A stretch of DNA of 64,000 nt from Nevskiaceae bacterium. Its GTDB lineage: Bacteria; Pseudomonadota; Gammaproteobacteria; Nevskiales; Nevskiaceae. Shown one piece after another: positions 8,631-18,162 of the stretch. Each line of letters begins with the position of its first letter. The stretch's first letter is position 1. The stretch is from assembly GCA_008012115.1 (NCBI GenBank), contig SSEB01000001.1, positions 62,001-126,000 of the forward strand, written 5' to 3'. Position numbers and translations under genes: made by a program. The notes beneath the pieces were generated by a model. That model searched no databases. It saw only the letters and a program-made list of their open reading frames with translations, and had not been told where the DNA came from.

Positions 8631-9719
8631 ATGTCGTCCTCAACTCTACGCGGCTTGTTGTTGATTTCACTGGCGGTATTGACCTCCGGCTGCAGCACCG
8701 TGGTGCTCTCGCCGGCCGGCGACGTTGCGCGCCAGCAGGCGCACCTGGTGGTCGCCTCCACGGTCCTGATGCTGCTGATCATCGTGCCGGTGATGGTGCT
8801 GACCGGCGTTTTCGCCTGGCGTTACCGCGCCTCCAACCAAGCCGCCAAGTACGAGCCGGACTGGAATCACTCGACCAGCCTGGAGCTGGTGATCTGGTCG
8901 GCGCCGCTGCTGATCATCATCGCCCTGGGCGCGCTGACCTGGATCGCGACCCACACGCTCGATCCTTTCCGCCCGGTGTCGCGCGTCTCCGCCACGCAGC
9001 CGCTGCAGGCCGAGGTCAAGCCGCTGCGCGTGCAGGCGGTGGCGCTGGACTGGAAGTGGCTGTTCATCTATCCCGATTACGGCATCGCCACCGTCAACGA
9101 GATGGCGGCGCCGGTGGATCGCCCCATCGACATCCAGATCACCTCGTCGACGGTGATGAACGCGTTCTACGTGCCGGCGCTGGCGGGCATGATCTACGCC
9201 ATGCCGGCGATGGAGACACAGTTGCACGCGGTGATCAACAAGCCGGGCAACTACGAAGGTTTCTCCGCCAACTACAGCGGTGCCGGCTTCTCCGGCATGC
9301 GCTTCCGCTTCTACGGCGTCAGCGACGGCGAATTCGACGCCTGGATCAAGAAGGCCAAGGATGCGGGCGGCCAGTTGTCGCGCGATGCCTACCTGGCGCT
9401 GGAGAAACCCAGCGAGCGCGAGCCGGTGCGCCGCTACGCCGAGGTCATGCCCGGCCTCTACGACGCCATCGTCAACCTCTGCGTGTCGCCGGGCAAGATG
9501 TGCCAGAAGGACATGGCGGCCATCGATGCCCGCGGCGGCCTGGGTCTTGCCGGCGTCTACAACGTCGCGCGCCTGGCCTACGACAAGCCGCGCACGCGCG
9601 GCGAGATCGGCGGACCGCAGTCCTATGTGCTGGCCATGTGCGCGCCGGACGATGTCACCGCCAGCGCACCCGCCTTCAAGCCTGTGCTGTCGGCCGCCAC
9701 GTCGGCGAAAACCCGCTGA
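8631..9719 (+). CDS. cyoA: Cytochrome o ubiquinol oxidase subunit II
   Basis: 362 residues. A lipoprotein signal ends in LTSGC (lipobox), followed by two transmembrane helices and a periplasmic cupredoxin domain with the signature VQAVALDWKWLFIYPDYGIATVNE. The Cys/His ligands of the CuA centre are absent, as expected for a quinol rather than cytochrome c oxidase. It is longer than the roughly 315-residue E. coli subunit because of the C-terminal region containing MCQKDM. First gene of cyoABCD. The complex reduces O2 with ubiquinol and pumps protons. Confidence 0.95.
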   Translation: MSSSTLRGLLLISLAVLTSGCSTVVLSPAGDVARQQAHLVVASTVLMLLIIVPVMVLTGVFAWRYRASNQAAKYEPDWNHSTSLELVIWSAPLLIIIALGALTWIATHTLDPFRPVSRVSATQPLQAEVKPLRVQAVALDWKWLFIYPDYGIATVNEMAAPVDRPIDIQITSSTVMNAFYVPALAGMIYAMPAMETQLHAVINKPGNYEGFSANYSGAGFSGMRFRFYGVSDGEFDAWIKKAKDAGGQLSRDAYLALEKPSEREPVRRYAEVMPGLYDAIVNLCVSPGKMCQKDMAAIDARGGLGLAGVYNVARLAYDKPRTRGEIGGPQSYVLAMCAPDDVTASAPAFKPVLSAATSAKTR

Positions 9720-9749
9720 TCCCGCGGCCTCCTGCTTCGAGACTCTCCG

Positions 9750-11756
9750 ATGCATGACCAAACTCCCCTGATGCACACCCTGTTCGGCCGCCTGACCTGG
9801 GATGCCGTGCCGCTGCATGAGCCGATCCTGCTGTGGACCTTCGTGGTCGTCGCCCTCGTTGGCGGCAGCCTGCTGGCCGCGATCACCTATCACGGCAAAT
9901 GGGGCTACTTGTGGCGTGAATGGTTCACCAGCGTCGATCACAAGAAGATCGGCATCATGTACATCGTGCTGGCGGTGGTCATGCTGCTGCGCGGCTTTGC
10001 CGACGCCCTGATGATGCGTCTGCAGCAGGCGATGGCCTTTGGCGATTCGATGGGCTACCTGCCGCCGCATCACTACGACCAGATCTTCACCGCCCACGGC
10101 GTGATCATGATCTTCTTCGTGGCGATGCCGCTGGTGGTGGGCCTGATGAACGTGGTGGTGCCGCTGCAGATCGGCGCGCGCGACGTGGCCTTCCCCTTCC
10201 TCAACAACTTCAGCTTCTGGATGACGGTGGCCGGCGCCGTGCTGGTGATGATGTCGCTGTTCGTCGGCGAATTCGCGCGCACCGGCTGGCTGGCCTACCC
10301 ACCGTTATCGGGGCCTGCCTACAGTCCCGATGTCGGTGTGGACTACTACATCTGGTCGCTGCAGATCGCCGGCGTCGGCACCCTGCTGTCGGGCGTCAAT
10401 TTCATCGTCACCATCGTCAAGATGCGTGCCCCGGGCATGACGCTGATGAAGATGCCGGTGTTCACCTGGACCGCGCTGTGCACCAACGTGCTGATCGTCG
10501 CCGCCTTCCCGGTGCTCACCGCGGTGCTGGCGCTGCTGTCCATGGATCGCTACGTCGGCACCAATTTCTTTTCCAACGACTTCGGCGGCAACGCCATGAT
10601 GTACGTCAACCTGATCTGGATTTGGGGCCACCCCGAGGTCTACATCCTGATCCTGCCGGTGTTCGGTGTGTTCTCGGAAGTCGTCTCCACCTTCTGCGGC
10701 AAGCGCCTGTTCGGTTACACCTCGATGGTCTATGCCACGGTGGTCATCACCATCCTGTCCTACCTGGTGTGGCTGCACCACTTCTTCACCATGGGCTCGG
10801 GGGCCAGCGTCAACTCCTTCTTCGGCATCACCACCATGATCATCTCGATCCCGACCGGCGCGAAGATGTTCAACTGGCTGTTCACCATGTACCGCGGCCG
10901 CATCCGCTTCGAGGTGCCGATGCTGTGGACCATGGGCTTCATGTTCACCTTCGTCATCGGCGGCATGACCGGCGTGCTGCTCGCGGTGCCGCCGGCGGAC
11001 TTCGTGCTTCACAACTCGCTGTTCCTGATCGCGCATTTCCACAACGTGATCATCGGCGGCGTGCTGTTCGGCGCCTTCGCCGCGATCAACTTCTGGTTCC
11101 CCAAGGCGATGGGCTTCAGGCTCGAGCCGTTCTGGGGCAAGGTCTCGTTCTGGTTCTGGCTGTCGGGTTTCTGGTTCGCCTTCACGCCGCTGTACATCCT
11201 CGGCCTAATGGGCGTGACGCGTCGTCTCAGCCATTTCGACGATCCCAGCCTGCAGATCTGGTTCCAGATCGCTGCCTTCGGCGCCTTCCTGGTGCTGCTC
11301 GGCATACTCGCCTTCCTGATGCAGCTGTTCGTGAGCTTCCGCAACCGCGACCAGTTGCGCGACACCACCGGCGATCCCTGGAACGGCCGCACGCTGGAGT
11401 GGTCGACCTCGTCGCCGGCGCCGGCCTACAACTTCGCCTTCACGCCGGTGGTGCATGACCAGGACGCCTGGGCCGACATGAAGCAGCGTGGCTACACGCG
11501 ACCGACGCAGGGCTACCTGCCGATCCACATGCCCAAGAACACGCCGGCGGGCATCGTGCTGGCGGGCTTCGCCATGACCTGCGGCTTCGCCCTGATCTGG
11601 CAGATCTGGTGGCTGGCGATCGCCGCCTTCGTCAGCATGGTCGCCTCCGCCATCATCCACACCTTCAACCGGGATCGCGATTTCTACATCCAGCCGGATG
11701 AAGTGGCGCAGGTGGAAGCGGAACGCACGCGCCTGCTGGCGCAGGCTCAGGGGTAA
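9750..11756 (+). CDS. cyoB: Cytochrome o ubiquinol oxidase subunit I
   Basis: 668 residues, close to the E. coli length. It contains the heme-copper oxidase core: [12 protein letters not shown] (His and Tyr of the active site), a double His in [10 protein letters not shown] for CuB, and HFHNVIIGG for the heme ligands. It is the catalytic proton-pumping subunit. It follows cyoA by 30 bases and precedes cyoC by 3 bases. A second in-frame Met (codon 8) is a possible alternative start, closer to the E. coli N-terminus. Confidence 0.97.
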   Translation: MHDQTPLMHTLFGRLTWDAVPLHEPILLWTFVVVALVGGSLLAAITYHGKWGYLWREWFTSVDHKKIGIMYIVLAVVMLLRGFADALMMRLQQAMAFGDSMGYLPPHHYDQIFTAHGVIMIFFVAMPLVVGLMNVVVPLQIGARDVAFPFLNNFSFWMTVAGAVLVMMSLFVGEFARTGWLAYPPLSGPAYSPDVGVDYYIWSLQIAGVGTLLSGVNFIVTIVKMRAPGMTLMKMPVFTWTALCTNVLIVAAFPVLTAVLALLSMDRYVGTNFFSNDFGGNAMMYVNLIWIWGHPEVYILILPVFGVFSEVVSTFCGKRLFGYTSMVYATVVITILSYLVWLHHFFTMGSGASVNSFFGITTMIISIPTGAKMFNWLFTMYRGRIRFEVPMLWTMGFMFTFVIGGMTGVLLAVPPADFVLHNSLFLIAHFHNVIIGGVLFGAFAAINFWFPKAMGFRLEPFWGKVSFWFWLSGFWFAFTPLYILGLMGVTRRLSHFDDPSLQIWFQIAAFGAFLVLLGILAFLMQLFVSFRNRDQLRDTTGDPWNGRTLEWSTSSPAPAYNFAFTPVVHDQDAWADMKQRGYTRPTQGYLPIHMPKNTPAGIVLAGFAMTCGFALIWQIWWLAIAAFVSMVASAIIHTFNRDRDFYIQPDEVAQVEAERTRLLAQAQG

Positions 11757-11759
11757 CGC

Positions 11760-12380
11760 ATGTCGAATCACATCACGCCCGCCGTCAACGATCAGGCCTT
11801 CTACCTGACCGAGGAGCATCACGTCGAAAACGGCACGATGCTCGGGTTCTGGATTTACCTGATGAGCGACTGCCTCATCTTCGCCTGCCTGTTCGCCATG
11901 TTCGGCGTGCTTGGCGGCAACTATGCCGCCGGGCCCGGGCCGAAGGATCTGTTCGATCTCGACCTGGTCGCGGTCAACACCACGATGCTGTTGCTGTCGT
12001 CGATCACCTACGGCTTCGCGATGCTGGAGATGGCGCGCAACCGCAAGGGCGCGACGCTGGCTTGGTTGGCGATCACCGGCTGCTTCGGCCTGGCTTTCGT
12101 CGGCATCGAGCTGACCGAGTTCCACCACATGATCGCGGAAGGCGCCGGCCCGCAGCGCAGCGCCTTCCTGTCGTCGTTCTTCACGCTGGTGGGCACGCAC
12201 GGCCTGCACGTGAGCTTCGGCATCCTCTGGCTGATCACGCTGATGGTGCAGCTGACGCAGCGCGGCTTCACCGTGGAGATGCGCCGTCGCCTGAACTGCC
12301 TGAGCCTGTTCTGGCACTTCCTCGACCTGATCTGGATCGGCGTGTTCACCTTCGTTTACCTGATGGGAGTGCTGAGATGA
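11760..12380 (+). CDS. cyoC: Cytochrome o ubiquinol oxidase subunit III
   Basis: 206 residues with five hydrophobic helices. The region GTHGLHVSFGILWL and the ending LFWHFLDLIWIGVFTFVYLMG are typical of subunit III of quinol oxidases. It stabilises the complex and has no cofactor. The gene overlaps cyoD (ATGA). Confidence 0.95.
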   Translation: MSNHITPAVNDQAFYLTEEHHVENGTMLGFWIYLMSDCLIFACLFAMFGVLGGNYAAGPGPKDLFDLDLVAVNTTMLLLSSITYGFAMLEMARNRKGATLAWLAITGCFGLAFVGIELTEFHHMIAEGAGPQRSAFLSSFFTLVGTHGLHVSFGILWLITLMVQLTQRGFTVEMRRRLNCLSLFWHFLDLIWIGVFTFVYLMGVLR

Positions 12381-12799
12381 GCGCCGCCTCCGACACGCAT
12401 CACGACGATCACGATCACGCGGTCGACCACCGCATCGTGCATGGTCACGACGATCACGGCGAGGGCATGCCGCATGTCACCTTCAAGGGTTACATGACCG
12501 GCTTCATCCTGTCGGTGATCCTGACGGCGATTCCGTTCTGGCTGGTGATGGGCAGGGTGCTGCCGAGCGCCAAGGTCACCATCTTCATCGTGCTGGCTTT
12601 CGCCGTGGTGCAGATGCTGGTGCACATGGTGTACTTCCTGCACCTCGACACCCGCTCCGAAGGCGGCTGGAACATGCTGGCGCTGATCTTCACGCTGGTG
12701 CTGGTGGTCATCACCCTCAGCGGTTCGCTGTGGGTCATGTACCACATGAACGTCAACATGATGCCGATGACCGCGCAGGACATGCGCAACATGCCCTGA
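12377..12799 (+). CDS. cyoD: Cytochrome o ubiquinol oxidase subunit IV
   Basis: 140 residues with three transmembrane helices (GYMTGFILSVILTAIPFWLV, then FIVLAFAVVQMLVHMVYFLH, then a third). The first 32 residues are very rich in His and Asp (HHDDHDHAVDHRIVHGHDDH), which is more extended than in E. coli CyoD and could bind metal. The start overlaps the cyoC stop by 4 bases and the stop overlaps the SURF1 start (TGATG). No cyoE (heme O synthase) follows within this window. Confidence 0.93.
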   Translation: MSAASDTHHDDHDHAVDHRIVHGHDDHGEGMPHVTFKGYMTGFILSVILTAIPFWLVMGRVLPSAKVTIFIVLAFAVVQMLVHMVYFLHLDTRSEGGWNMLALIFTLVLVVITLSGSLWVMYHMNVNMMPMTAQDMRNMP

Positions 12800-13530
12800 T
12801 GCCGCAGGCGGCCGCGCCGCTGCGTTTGGCGCTGGCGCTGGCCGCGCTGCTGCTGGTCTTTGCCGGCTTCGTCGCGCTCGGCAACTGGCAGGTCCAGCGT
12901 CGGGCCTGGAAGCTGGACCTGATCGAACGCGTCGACCGCCGCGTCCACGCGCCTGCGGCGGCCGCGCCGCCACGGGCGCGCTGGGCGGCCATCGGCCGCG
13001 ATGACGAATACACCCACGTCTGCGCCGATGGCCGGTTCCTGCACCTGCACGAAACCCTGGTGCAGGCCGTGACCGAACGCGGCCCCGGCAACTGGGTGCT
13101 GACGCCGCTGCGGACCGCCGGCGGCGAGATCCTGATCGTCAACCGCGGCTTCGTGCCGCCGGAGCAGCGCCTGCCAGCGTCGCGCGCGGCGGGGCAGGTG
13201 GCGGGGACGGTCCACGTCTGCGGCCTGCTGCGGTTCAGCGAGCCCGGCGGCGGTTTCCTGCGCCACAACGATCCGGTCGCCGGGCGCTGGTATTCGCGCG
13301 ATGTCGCCGCCATTGCCGCCGCGCGCGGCCTGCCGGTGGCCGACGTGGCGCCGTACTTCATCGATGCCGATGCCACGCCCAACCCGGGCGGCTGGCCCCT
13401 GGGCGGCCTGACCGTGGTGCAGTTCCGCAACAGCCACCTGTCCTACGCGCTGACCTGGTACGGCCTGGCGCTGATGACCCTGGTGGCGATGGGCGTGCTG
13501 TTGCGCCACGAGTGGCGCCGCCGCGGGTGA
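12799..13530 (+). CDS. SURF1 family oxidase assembly protein
   Basis: 243 residues with one N-terminal and one C-terminal transmembrane helix around a periplasmic domain. The family motif GNWQVQRRAWKLDLI follows the first helix, and the end has TWYGLALMTLVAMGVLLRHEWRRR. SURF1/Shy1 proteins assist heme insertion into terminal oxidases. The start shares one base with the cyoD stop, so it is part of the cyo operon and probably serves that oxidase. Confidence 0.9.
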   Translation: MPQAAAPLRLALALAALLLVFAGFVALGNWQVQRRAWKLDLIERVDRRVHAPAAAAPPRARWAAIGRDDEYTHVCADGRFLHLHETLVQAVTERGPGNWVLTPLRTAGGEILIVNRGFVPPEQRLPASRAAGQVAGTVHVCGLLRFSEPGGGFLRHNDPVAGRWYSRDVAAIAAARGLPVADVAPYFIDADATPNPGGWPLGGLTVVQFRNSHLSYALTWYGLALMTLVAMGVLLRHEWRRRG

Positions 13531-13582
13531 TAAAATCACCGCCGGGGCGCCGGCCGAGTGACGCGGCGACCCGCTCTCCCGC

Positions 13583-14956
13583 ATGACGGACGAAGCCGAG
13601 ATCCAGATGCCGCCCGCAACCGCCTCCGCGCCCGTCCGCGGCGTGGCCTACGAGGGTCCGCCGCGCCCGCCGGTGTCGCGCGCGGCGGCGGACGTGCAGA
13701 ACATGAAGCAGCTCATCGAGCTGCGCTGGATCGCCGTCATTGGCCAGGTCCTCACCATCCTGTTTGCGGAACTGGTGCTGCGCATCGACCTGCCGCTGGC
13801 CCCGATGATCGGCATTCTCAGTTCGCTGATCGGCCTCAACCTGCTGAGCCTGTTCCGCTGGACCACGCAGCGCCGGGTCGGCAACCTCGAACTGATGGCC
13901 GGCCTGCTGCTCGACGTCGCCGCGCTCACCGCGCTGCTGTACTTCAGCGGCGGCGCCAGCAATCCCTTCGTGTTCCTCTACCTGCTGCAGGTGACGCTGG
14001 GCGCGGTGCTGCTGCGGTCCTGGTCCACCTGGACCATCGTCATCATCACCTGCCTGAGTTTCGGCTGGCTGGTCATGCACTCCGAGCCGCTGCGCCTGCC
14101 GGCGGACGGCATCGCCGACCTGTTCCAGCTGCATATCGCCGGCATGTGGATCTGCTTCGTGCTCAATGCCGGCCTGCTGGTGGTGTTCGTCAGCCGCATC
14201 ACGCGCAATCTGCGGATCCGCGATGCGCACCTCGCCGACCTGCGCCAGCGCGATGCCGAGCAGGATCACATCGTGCGCATGGGCCTGCTGGCCTCCGGCG
14301 CGGCGCACGAGCTGGGCACGCCGCTGGCGACGCTGGCGGTGATCCTCGGCGACTGGCAGCGCATGCCGCAGTTCCGCGACGACCCCGAGCTGTGTCAGGA
14401 GATCGCCGACATGCAGGCGCAGGTGCTGCGCTGCAAGACCATCGTCACCGGCATCCTGCTGTCGGCGGGCGAGGCGCGCGGCGAGTCGCCGGTGTTCACC
14501 ACGATCGCCGGTTTTCTCGACGCCCTGGTCGCCGAGTGGTCGGCGCGCCGCGGCTTCGACGGCCTCGCCTACGAGAAGCGGTTCAGCGATGATCGCGCCA
14601 TCGTCTCCGACTCCGCGCTCAAGCAGATTATCGGCAACGTGCTCGACAACGCGCTCGACGTGTCGCCCCTGTGGGTGGGCTTCAGCGCCACGCACGATGG
14701 CGAGACGCTGACCCTGACCGTGCGCGACCAGGGGCCCGGTTTCGTGCCGGAGATGCTGGAGCACTTCGGCAAGCCCTACCACAGCAGCAAGGGCCGTCCC
14801 GGCGGCGGGCTCGGGCTGTTCCTGGTGGTCAACGTGGTGCGCAAGCTCGGCGGCCGCGTCAGCGCCGAGAACGCGCCGGGCGGCGGCGCGGTGGTGACGC
14901 TGTCCCTGCCGCTGTCGGCGCTGACCCTGGAGGACGATCGTGTCGCAGTCGCCTGA
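13583..14956 (+). CDS. regB: Redox sensor histidine kinase, RegB/PrrB family
   Basis: 457 residues. Six hydrophobic segments occupy residues 45-205. The quinone-binding motif of RegB is present (GGASNPF, residues 123-129). The H box is GAAHELGTPLAT with phospho-acceptor H242. A Cys (C284) sits in VLRCKTIV, where RegB has its redox-active Cys. HATPase motifs are NVLDNALDVS, DQGPGF and GGGLGLF. Homologues sense the quinone pool and control oxidases and other redox genes. Its place right after the oxidase operon fits that role. The response regulator start lies inside its last codons. Confidence 0.92.
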   Translation: MTDEAEIQMPPATASAPVRGVAYEGPPRPPVSRAAADVQNMKQLIELRWIAVIGQVLTILFAELVLRIDLPLAPMIGILSSLIGLNLLSLFRWTTQRRVGNLELMAGLLLDVAALTALLYFSGGASNPFVFLYLLQVTLGAVLLRSWSTWTIVIITCLSFGWLVMHSEPLRLPADGIADLFQLHIAGMWICFVLNAGLLVVFVSRITRNLRIRDAHLADLRQRDAEQDHIVRMGLLASGAAHELGTPLATLAVILGDWQRMPQFRDDPELCQEIADMQAQVLRCKTIVTGILLSAGEARGESPVFTTIAGFLDALVAEWSARRGFDGLAYEKRFSDDRAIVSDSALKQIIGNVLDNALDVSPLWVGFSATHDGETLTLTVRDQGPGFVPEMLEHFGKPYHSSKGRPGGGLGLFLVVNVVRKLGGRVSAENAPGGGAVVTLSLPLSALTLEDDRVAVA

Positions 14957-15494
14957 GCCCGCAGCGGAACACCTGCTGCTGATCGTCGAGGATGACGCCG
15001 CCTTCGCGCGCGCGCTCAAGCGCTCGTTCGAGCGGCGCGGCGGCTACCGCGTGCTGCTGGCGGCGAGCGTCGAGGAAGCACGCGCGCTGCTGGAGACCGA
15101 ATCGCCGGAGCGCGCGGTGGTGGATCTCAAGCTCGGCACCGCCTCCGGTCTCGCCGTGGTGCAGGCGCTGCACGAGCACGATCCCGAGATGCTGATCGTG
15201 GTGCTCACCGGCTTTGCCAGCATCACCACAGCGGTGGAGGCGATCAAGCTCGGCGCCTGCAACTACCTGGTGAAACCGTCGAATACCGACGACATCGACG
15301 CCGCCTTCACGCGTACGCCCGGCGATGCCGGGGCGCCGGTGGCGGCGCGGCCGACCTCGATCAAGACGCTGGAGTGGGAGCGCATCCACGAGGTGTTGGC
15401 GGAGACCGGCTTCAACGTCTCGGAGACCGCGCGGCGTCTCGGCATGCATCGCCGCACGCTGGCGCGCAAGCTCGGCAAGCGCGGCGTGCCGTAG
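14940..15494 (+). CDS. regA: Redox response regulator, RegA/PrrA/ActR family
   Basis: 184 residues beginning with GTG, overlapping the kinase by 17 bases. The receiver has an acidic pair in IVEDDAAF and phospho-acceptor D62. The C-terminus is a Fis-type helix-turn-helix (NVSETARRLGMHRRTLARKL) nearly identical to that of RegA. The Pro-rich linker before the helix-turn-helix is also typical. It is the probable transcriptional regulator of respiratory genes, likely including the cyo operon upstream. Confidence 0.92.
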   Translation: MSQSPEPAAEHLLLIVEDDAAFARALKRSFERRGGYRVLLAASVEEARALLETESPERAVVDLKLGTASGLAVVQALHEHDPEMLIVVLTGFASITTAVEAIKLGACNYLVKPSNTDDIDAAFTRTPGDAGAPVAARPTSIKTLEWERIHEVLAETGFNVSETARRLGMHRRTLARKLGKRGVP

Positions 15495-15524
15495 TCCGGC
15501 TCGCACTTGCTCCGGGATTTTCGA

Positions 15525-15638
15525 ATGATCCTGACCACGGACGTGCACGCCCACCGCCTGGCGCGGATTTTTCCGCGGATGGGCGAGTCGGGCACCGCGC
15601 AGGATCTCATTGCGTTGTTGGGCCGCACGCGCGCATGA
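15525..15638 (+). CDS. Possible 37-residue coupled small ORF
   Basis: ATG at 15525 opens a 37-codon frame (MILTTDVHAHRLARIFPRMG, then ESGTAQDLIALLGRTRA). Its stop overlaps the start of the following MFS gene as ATGA. It could be a leader peptide that couples translation of the transporter, or a small protein. No homologue is recognised. Evidence is only the frame and the overlap. Confidence 0.3.
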   Translation: MILTTDVHAHRLARIFPRMGESGTAQDLIALLGRTRA

Positions 15639-16903
15639 GCGGCACCTTCCGCTCGCTGCGCACCCACAATTTCCGGGTGTGGGCCCTGGGGGCCATCGTC
15701 TCCAATATCGGCACCTGGATGCAGCGCACCGCGCAGGACTGGCTGGTGCTGACCCAGCTTACCGAGCGCAATGCCACGGCGGTCGGCATCGTCATGGCGC
15801 TGCAGTTCGGGCCGCAGCTGCTGATGCTGCCGCTCAGCGGTCTTGCCGCGGACACGTTCGACCGTCGCCGCCTGCTGTTCGCGACGCAGGCGCTGATGGG
15901 CGTGCTCGCGCTGGGCCTGGGCCTGCTCACCGTCACCGGCGCCGTGCTGCTGTGGCACGTGTATGTCTTCGCCTTCCTGCTCGGCTGCGTCGCCGCCTTC
16001 GACGCCCCCGCGCGCCAGACCTTCGTCTCGGAGCTGGTGGCGGAGATCGACCTGTCCAACGCCGTGGCGCTCAACGCCACGTCATTCAATGCCGCGCGCC
16101 TGATCGGCCCGGCCGTGGCCGGCGGCCTCATCACCCTGGTGGGCACCGGCTGGGTGTTCCTGATCAACGCCGCCTCGTACGCCGCGGTGCTAGTGGCGCT
16201 GACCCTGCTGCGCACGCACGAGCTGTACCGGCGCGAACGCAGAGCGGCCACCCGCGGCGGGCTGACCGAAGGCTTCCGCTACGTCTGGCGGCGACCGGAC
16301 CTGAAGGCGATCCTGCTGATGCTGTTCCTCATCGGCACTTTCGGGCTCAATTTCCCGATCTTTATCTCGACCATGTCGGTCGGCGTGTTTCATGCCGGCG
16401 CGCACGGTTACGGCCTGCTGACCTCGATCATGGCGATCGGCTCCGTGGCCGGCGCGCTGCTCTCGGCGCGGCGCGCGCAGCCGCGCATCGCCGCGCTGTT
16501 CGCCAGCGCCGCGTGCTTCGGTCTGGGCTTCGTCGTGGCTGCGCTGATGCCCAGCTATGGTCTGTTCGCCTGCGCGCTGGTGGTCATCGGCGTGTCCGCG
16601 CAAAGCTTCACCACCACCGCCAACGGCGCCTTGCAGCTGTCGACCGAACCCGACATGCGCGGGCGGGTGATGGCCATCTTCATGGCCATTGCCCTGGGCG
16701 GCACGTCGCTGGGCGCGCCCATCGTCGGCAGGGTCGCGGATCTCTGCGGCCCGCGCTGGGCGCTGGCGGTGGGCGTTGCCGCCGGTTTCGGCGCGGCGCT
16801 GATCGGCCTGCGCTACCTGGTGCGTTACCGCCACCTGCGCCTGCGTGTCGTTGCGGGGCGACTCCGCGTGCAGATCGATCCGCCGGCCGCGCATCGCTGC
16901 TGA
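15635..16903 (+). CDS. MFS transporter, EntS/MFS_3-type exporter
   Basis: 422 residues with 10-12 hydrophobic helices. The N-terminal segment FRSLRTHNFRVWALGAIVSNIGTWMQRTAQDWLV is typical of the MFS_3 group, which includes the enterobactin exporter EntS and various drug exporters. The loop GLAADTFDRRRLLF is the MFS motif A equivalent. Start ATG at 15635 overlaps a small upstream frame. Likely exports a small molecule; the substrate is unknown and no biosynthetic genes are adjacent. Confidence 0.85.
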   Translation: MSGTFRSLRTHNFRVWALGAIVSNIGTWMQRTAQDWLVLTQLTERNATAVGIVMALQFGPQLLMLPLSGLAADTFDRRRLLFATQALMGVLALGLGLLTVTGAVLLWHVYVFAFLLGCVAAFDAPARQTFVSELVAEIDLSNAVALNATSFNAARLIGPAVAGGLITLVGTGWVFLINAASYAAVLVALTLLRTHELYRRERRAATRGGLTEGFRYVWRRPDLKAILLMLFLIGTFGLNFPIFISTMSVGVFHAGAHGYGLLTSIMAIGSVAGALLSARRAQPRIAALFASAACFGLGFVVAALMPSYGLFACALVVIGVSAQSFTTTANGALQLSTEPDMRGRVMAIFMAIALGGTSLGAPIVGRVADLCGPRWALAVGVAAGFGAALIGLRYLVRYRHLRLRVVAGRLRVQIDPPAAHRC

Positions 16904-16980
16904 GCGATCCCGTCCCGCGCGACGGCCAGCGCGCTGTGCCCCCACGTCCGACCCGTGCGCGATGTCGTATAGGGAGCACC

Positions 16981-17487
16981 ATGCGCTACGGCTATAAATT
17001 TCGTCTGACCCCGCCCTGGCCGCCCGGGCGCGAAACGCTCAAGAAGGCCCTGCTGGGGCCGGCGCGCTATCGCGCCGCGCCTGTCGCCGGCAGCACCGCG
17101 CACGTCTACGACGACACGGTGCTGATCGCGCTGGCGGTGCAGGCCTTTCTGCGGGGCCGCGAGGAGGGCTTCCGGCTGCGCACGCCGGGGCTGGAGCTGA
17201 TGTGTCGCGTCGATGCCGCCGGCGATGCGACGCTGCTGCGCACGCTGCTCGGCGCGCTGGTGGCGGGGCCGCCGCCGAGTGCGGCGCCAGCGGCGGCGCA
17301 GGCCTGCCTGGCCGCCGGCATTGCGATCGAGGCGCAGGTCGATGGCGTGCACCTGCAGCACCGCGCATGGCTGCTCGGCCAGCGCCCGCGCAGCGGCCTG
17401 CGCTGGAGCCCGGCGCTGATCAAGGCTGTGGAAACCCTGCGCAGCCGCGGCGCATTGAGCGGTGCGGTCCACTCGACGGGGGACTAG
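16981..17487 (+). CDS. Hypothetical protein
   Basis: 168 residues, start ATG with AGGGAG 5-10 bases upstream. No signal peptide and no recognised domain. The sequence is Ala/Arg/Leu-rich with a stretch that may form strands (RLRTPGLELMCRVDAAGD) and a hydrophobic helix (DDTVLIALAVQAFL). Codon use matches neighbours, so it appears to be a real gene. It is 77 bases after the MFS gene on the same strand. Confidence 0.6.
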   Translation: MRYGYKFRLTPPWPPGRETLKKALLGPARYRAAPVAGSTAHVYDDTVLIALAVQAFLRGREEGFRLRTPGLELMCRVDAAGDATLLRTLLGALVAGPPPSAAPAAAQACLAAGIAIEAQVDGVHLQHRAWLLGQRPRSGLRWSPALIKAVETLRSRGALSGAVHSTGD

Positions 17488-17530
17488 ATCCGCTGCTGCC
17501 TGCAGCGGCGGCCGGTAGGGGTTGTACGGT

Positions 17531-17646
17531 CGCCACCCGCTATGGCGTTTTTCCTGGGGAAAGACGTTATAAAATATTAATCAAAAATTATTTCGGTAAA
17601 TAAAAAATAACGACTCCACGGCAGCCTTCGGCAAGAGCGGGTGGCG
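17531..17646. repeat. 116-bp dispersed palindromic element, copy B
   Basis: Terminal arms 17531-17541 and 17636-17646 are perfect 11-bp complements. The box CCTGGGGAAA is in the left arm (17553-17562). The central dyad CGTTAT / ATAACG is perfect at 17565-17570 and 17607-17612, enclosing an A/T core. Lies between convergent genes (hypothetical protein and the 89-residue protein). Same orientation as copies A and E. Confidence 0.9.
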
Positions 17647-17753
17647 TCCATCCGCGTCCGCCGCCTGCCGCGTTGCCGCGTCGGCATCCACCCGGCGACG
17701 CCGGTGCGGCAGCGGGCGCGGCCTGCGCGCGGGCTGCGTAGCGTGTGCGCGCC

Positions 17754-18023
17754 TCAGGCCCGCAGTGTCTCGCGAATCTTGCCGTAGCCGTCCTTGAGCG
17801 TATCGGCCAGCAGCGTGATCGCCGCCTCGGTTTCCCGCTCGGCCTGGGCGCCGACCACGGCGGTGCGCTCGGCATGGGTCTTGAGGGCCTGCCACTGCTG
17901 CTCCAGCTCCGCCCACTTCACGGTGGCGTCGGCCTTGAACAGGTGGGCCTGCAGCGCCAGCTCGTCGCGCAGCAGGTTGAGCAGTTTGATGTCGTTTTGC
18001 AGCGCGGTTTTCAGGCGTGACAT
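17754..18023 (-). CDS. Small helical conserved-type protein
   Basis: 89 residues, almost wholly amphipathic helix with heptad-like Leu spacing (LKTALQNDIKLLNLLRDELALQ, then KWAELEQQWQALKTHAE). It may be a coiled-coil adaptor. No Cys and no signal peptide. The function is not recognised. It is transcribed divergently from the MBL-fold gene across 139 bases and lies between copies B and C of the 116-bp element. Confidence 0.7.
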   Translation of the reverse strand: MSRLKTALQNDIKLLNLLRDELALQAHLFKADATVKWAELEQQWQALKTHAERTAVVGAQAERETEAAITLLADTLKDGYGKIRETLRA

Positions 18024-18162
18024 GGCAGGTTCCTTCGGTTGGGGGCCGCATTGTCGGTGCCGCGCGGTCGAACCGCCTTGATTTCGATCAATCCGCCGAC
18101 GGTCGCCCGCGTGCATGATGGCGACGACTCAACGCGCTGGGCCGCGCACTGCGGGAGGCGGC

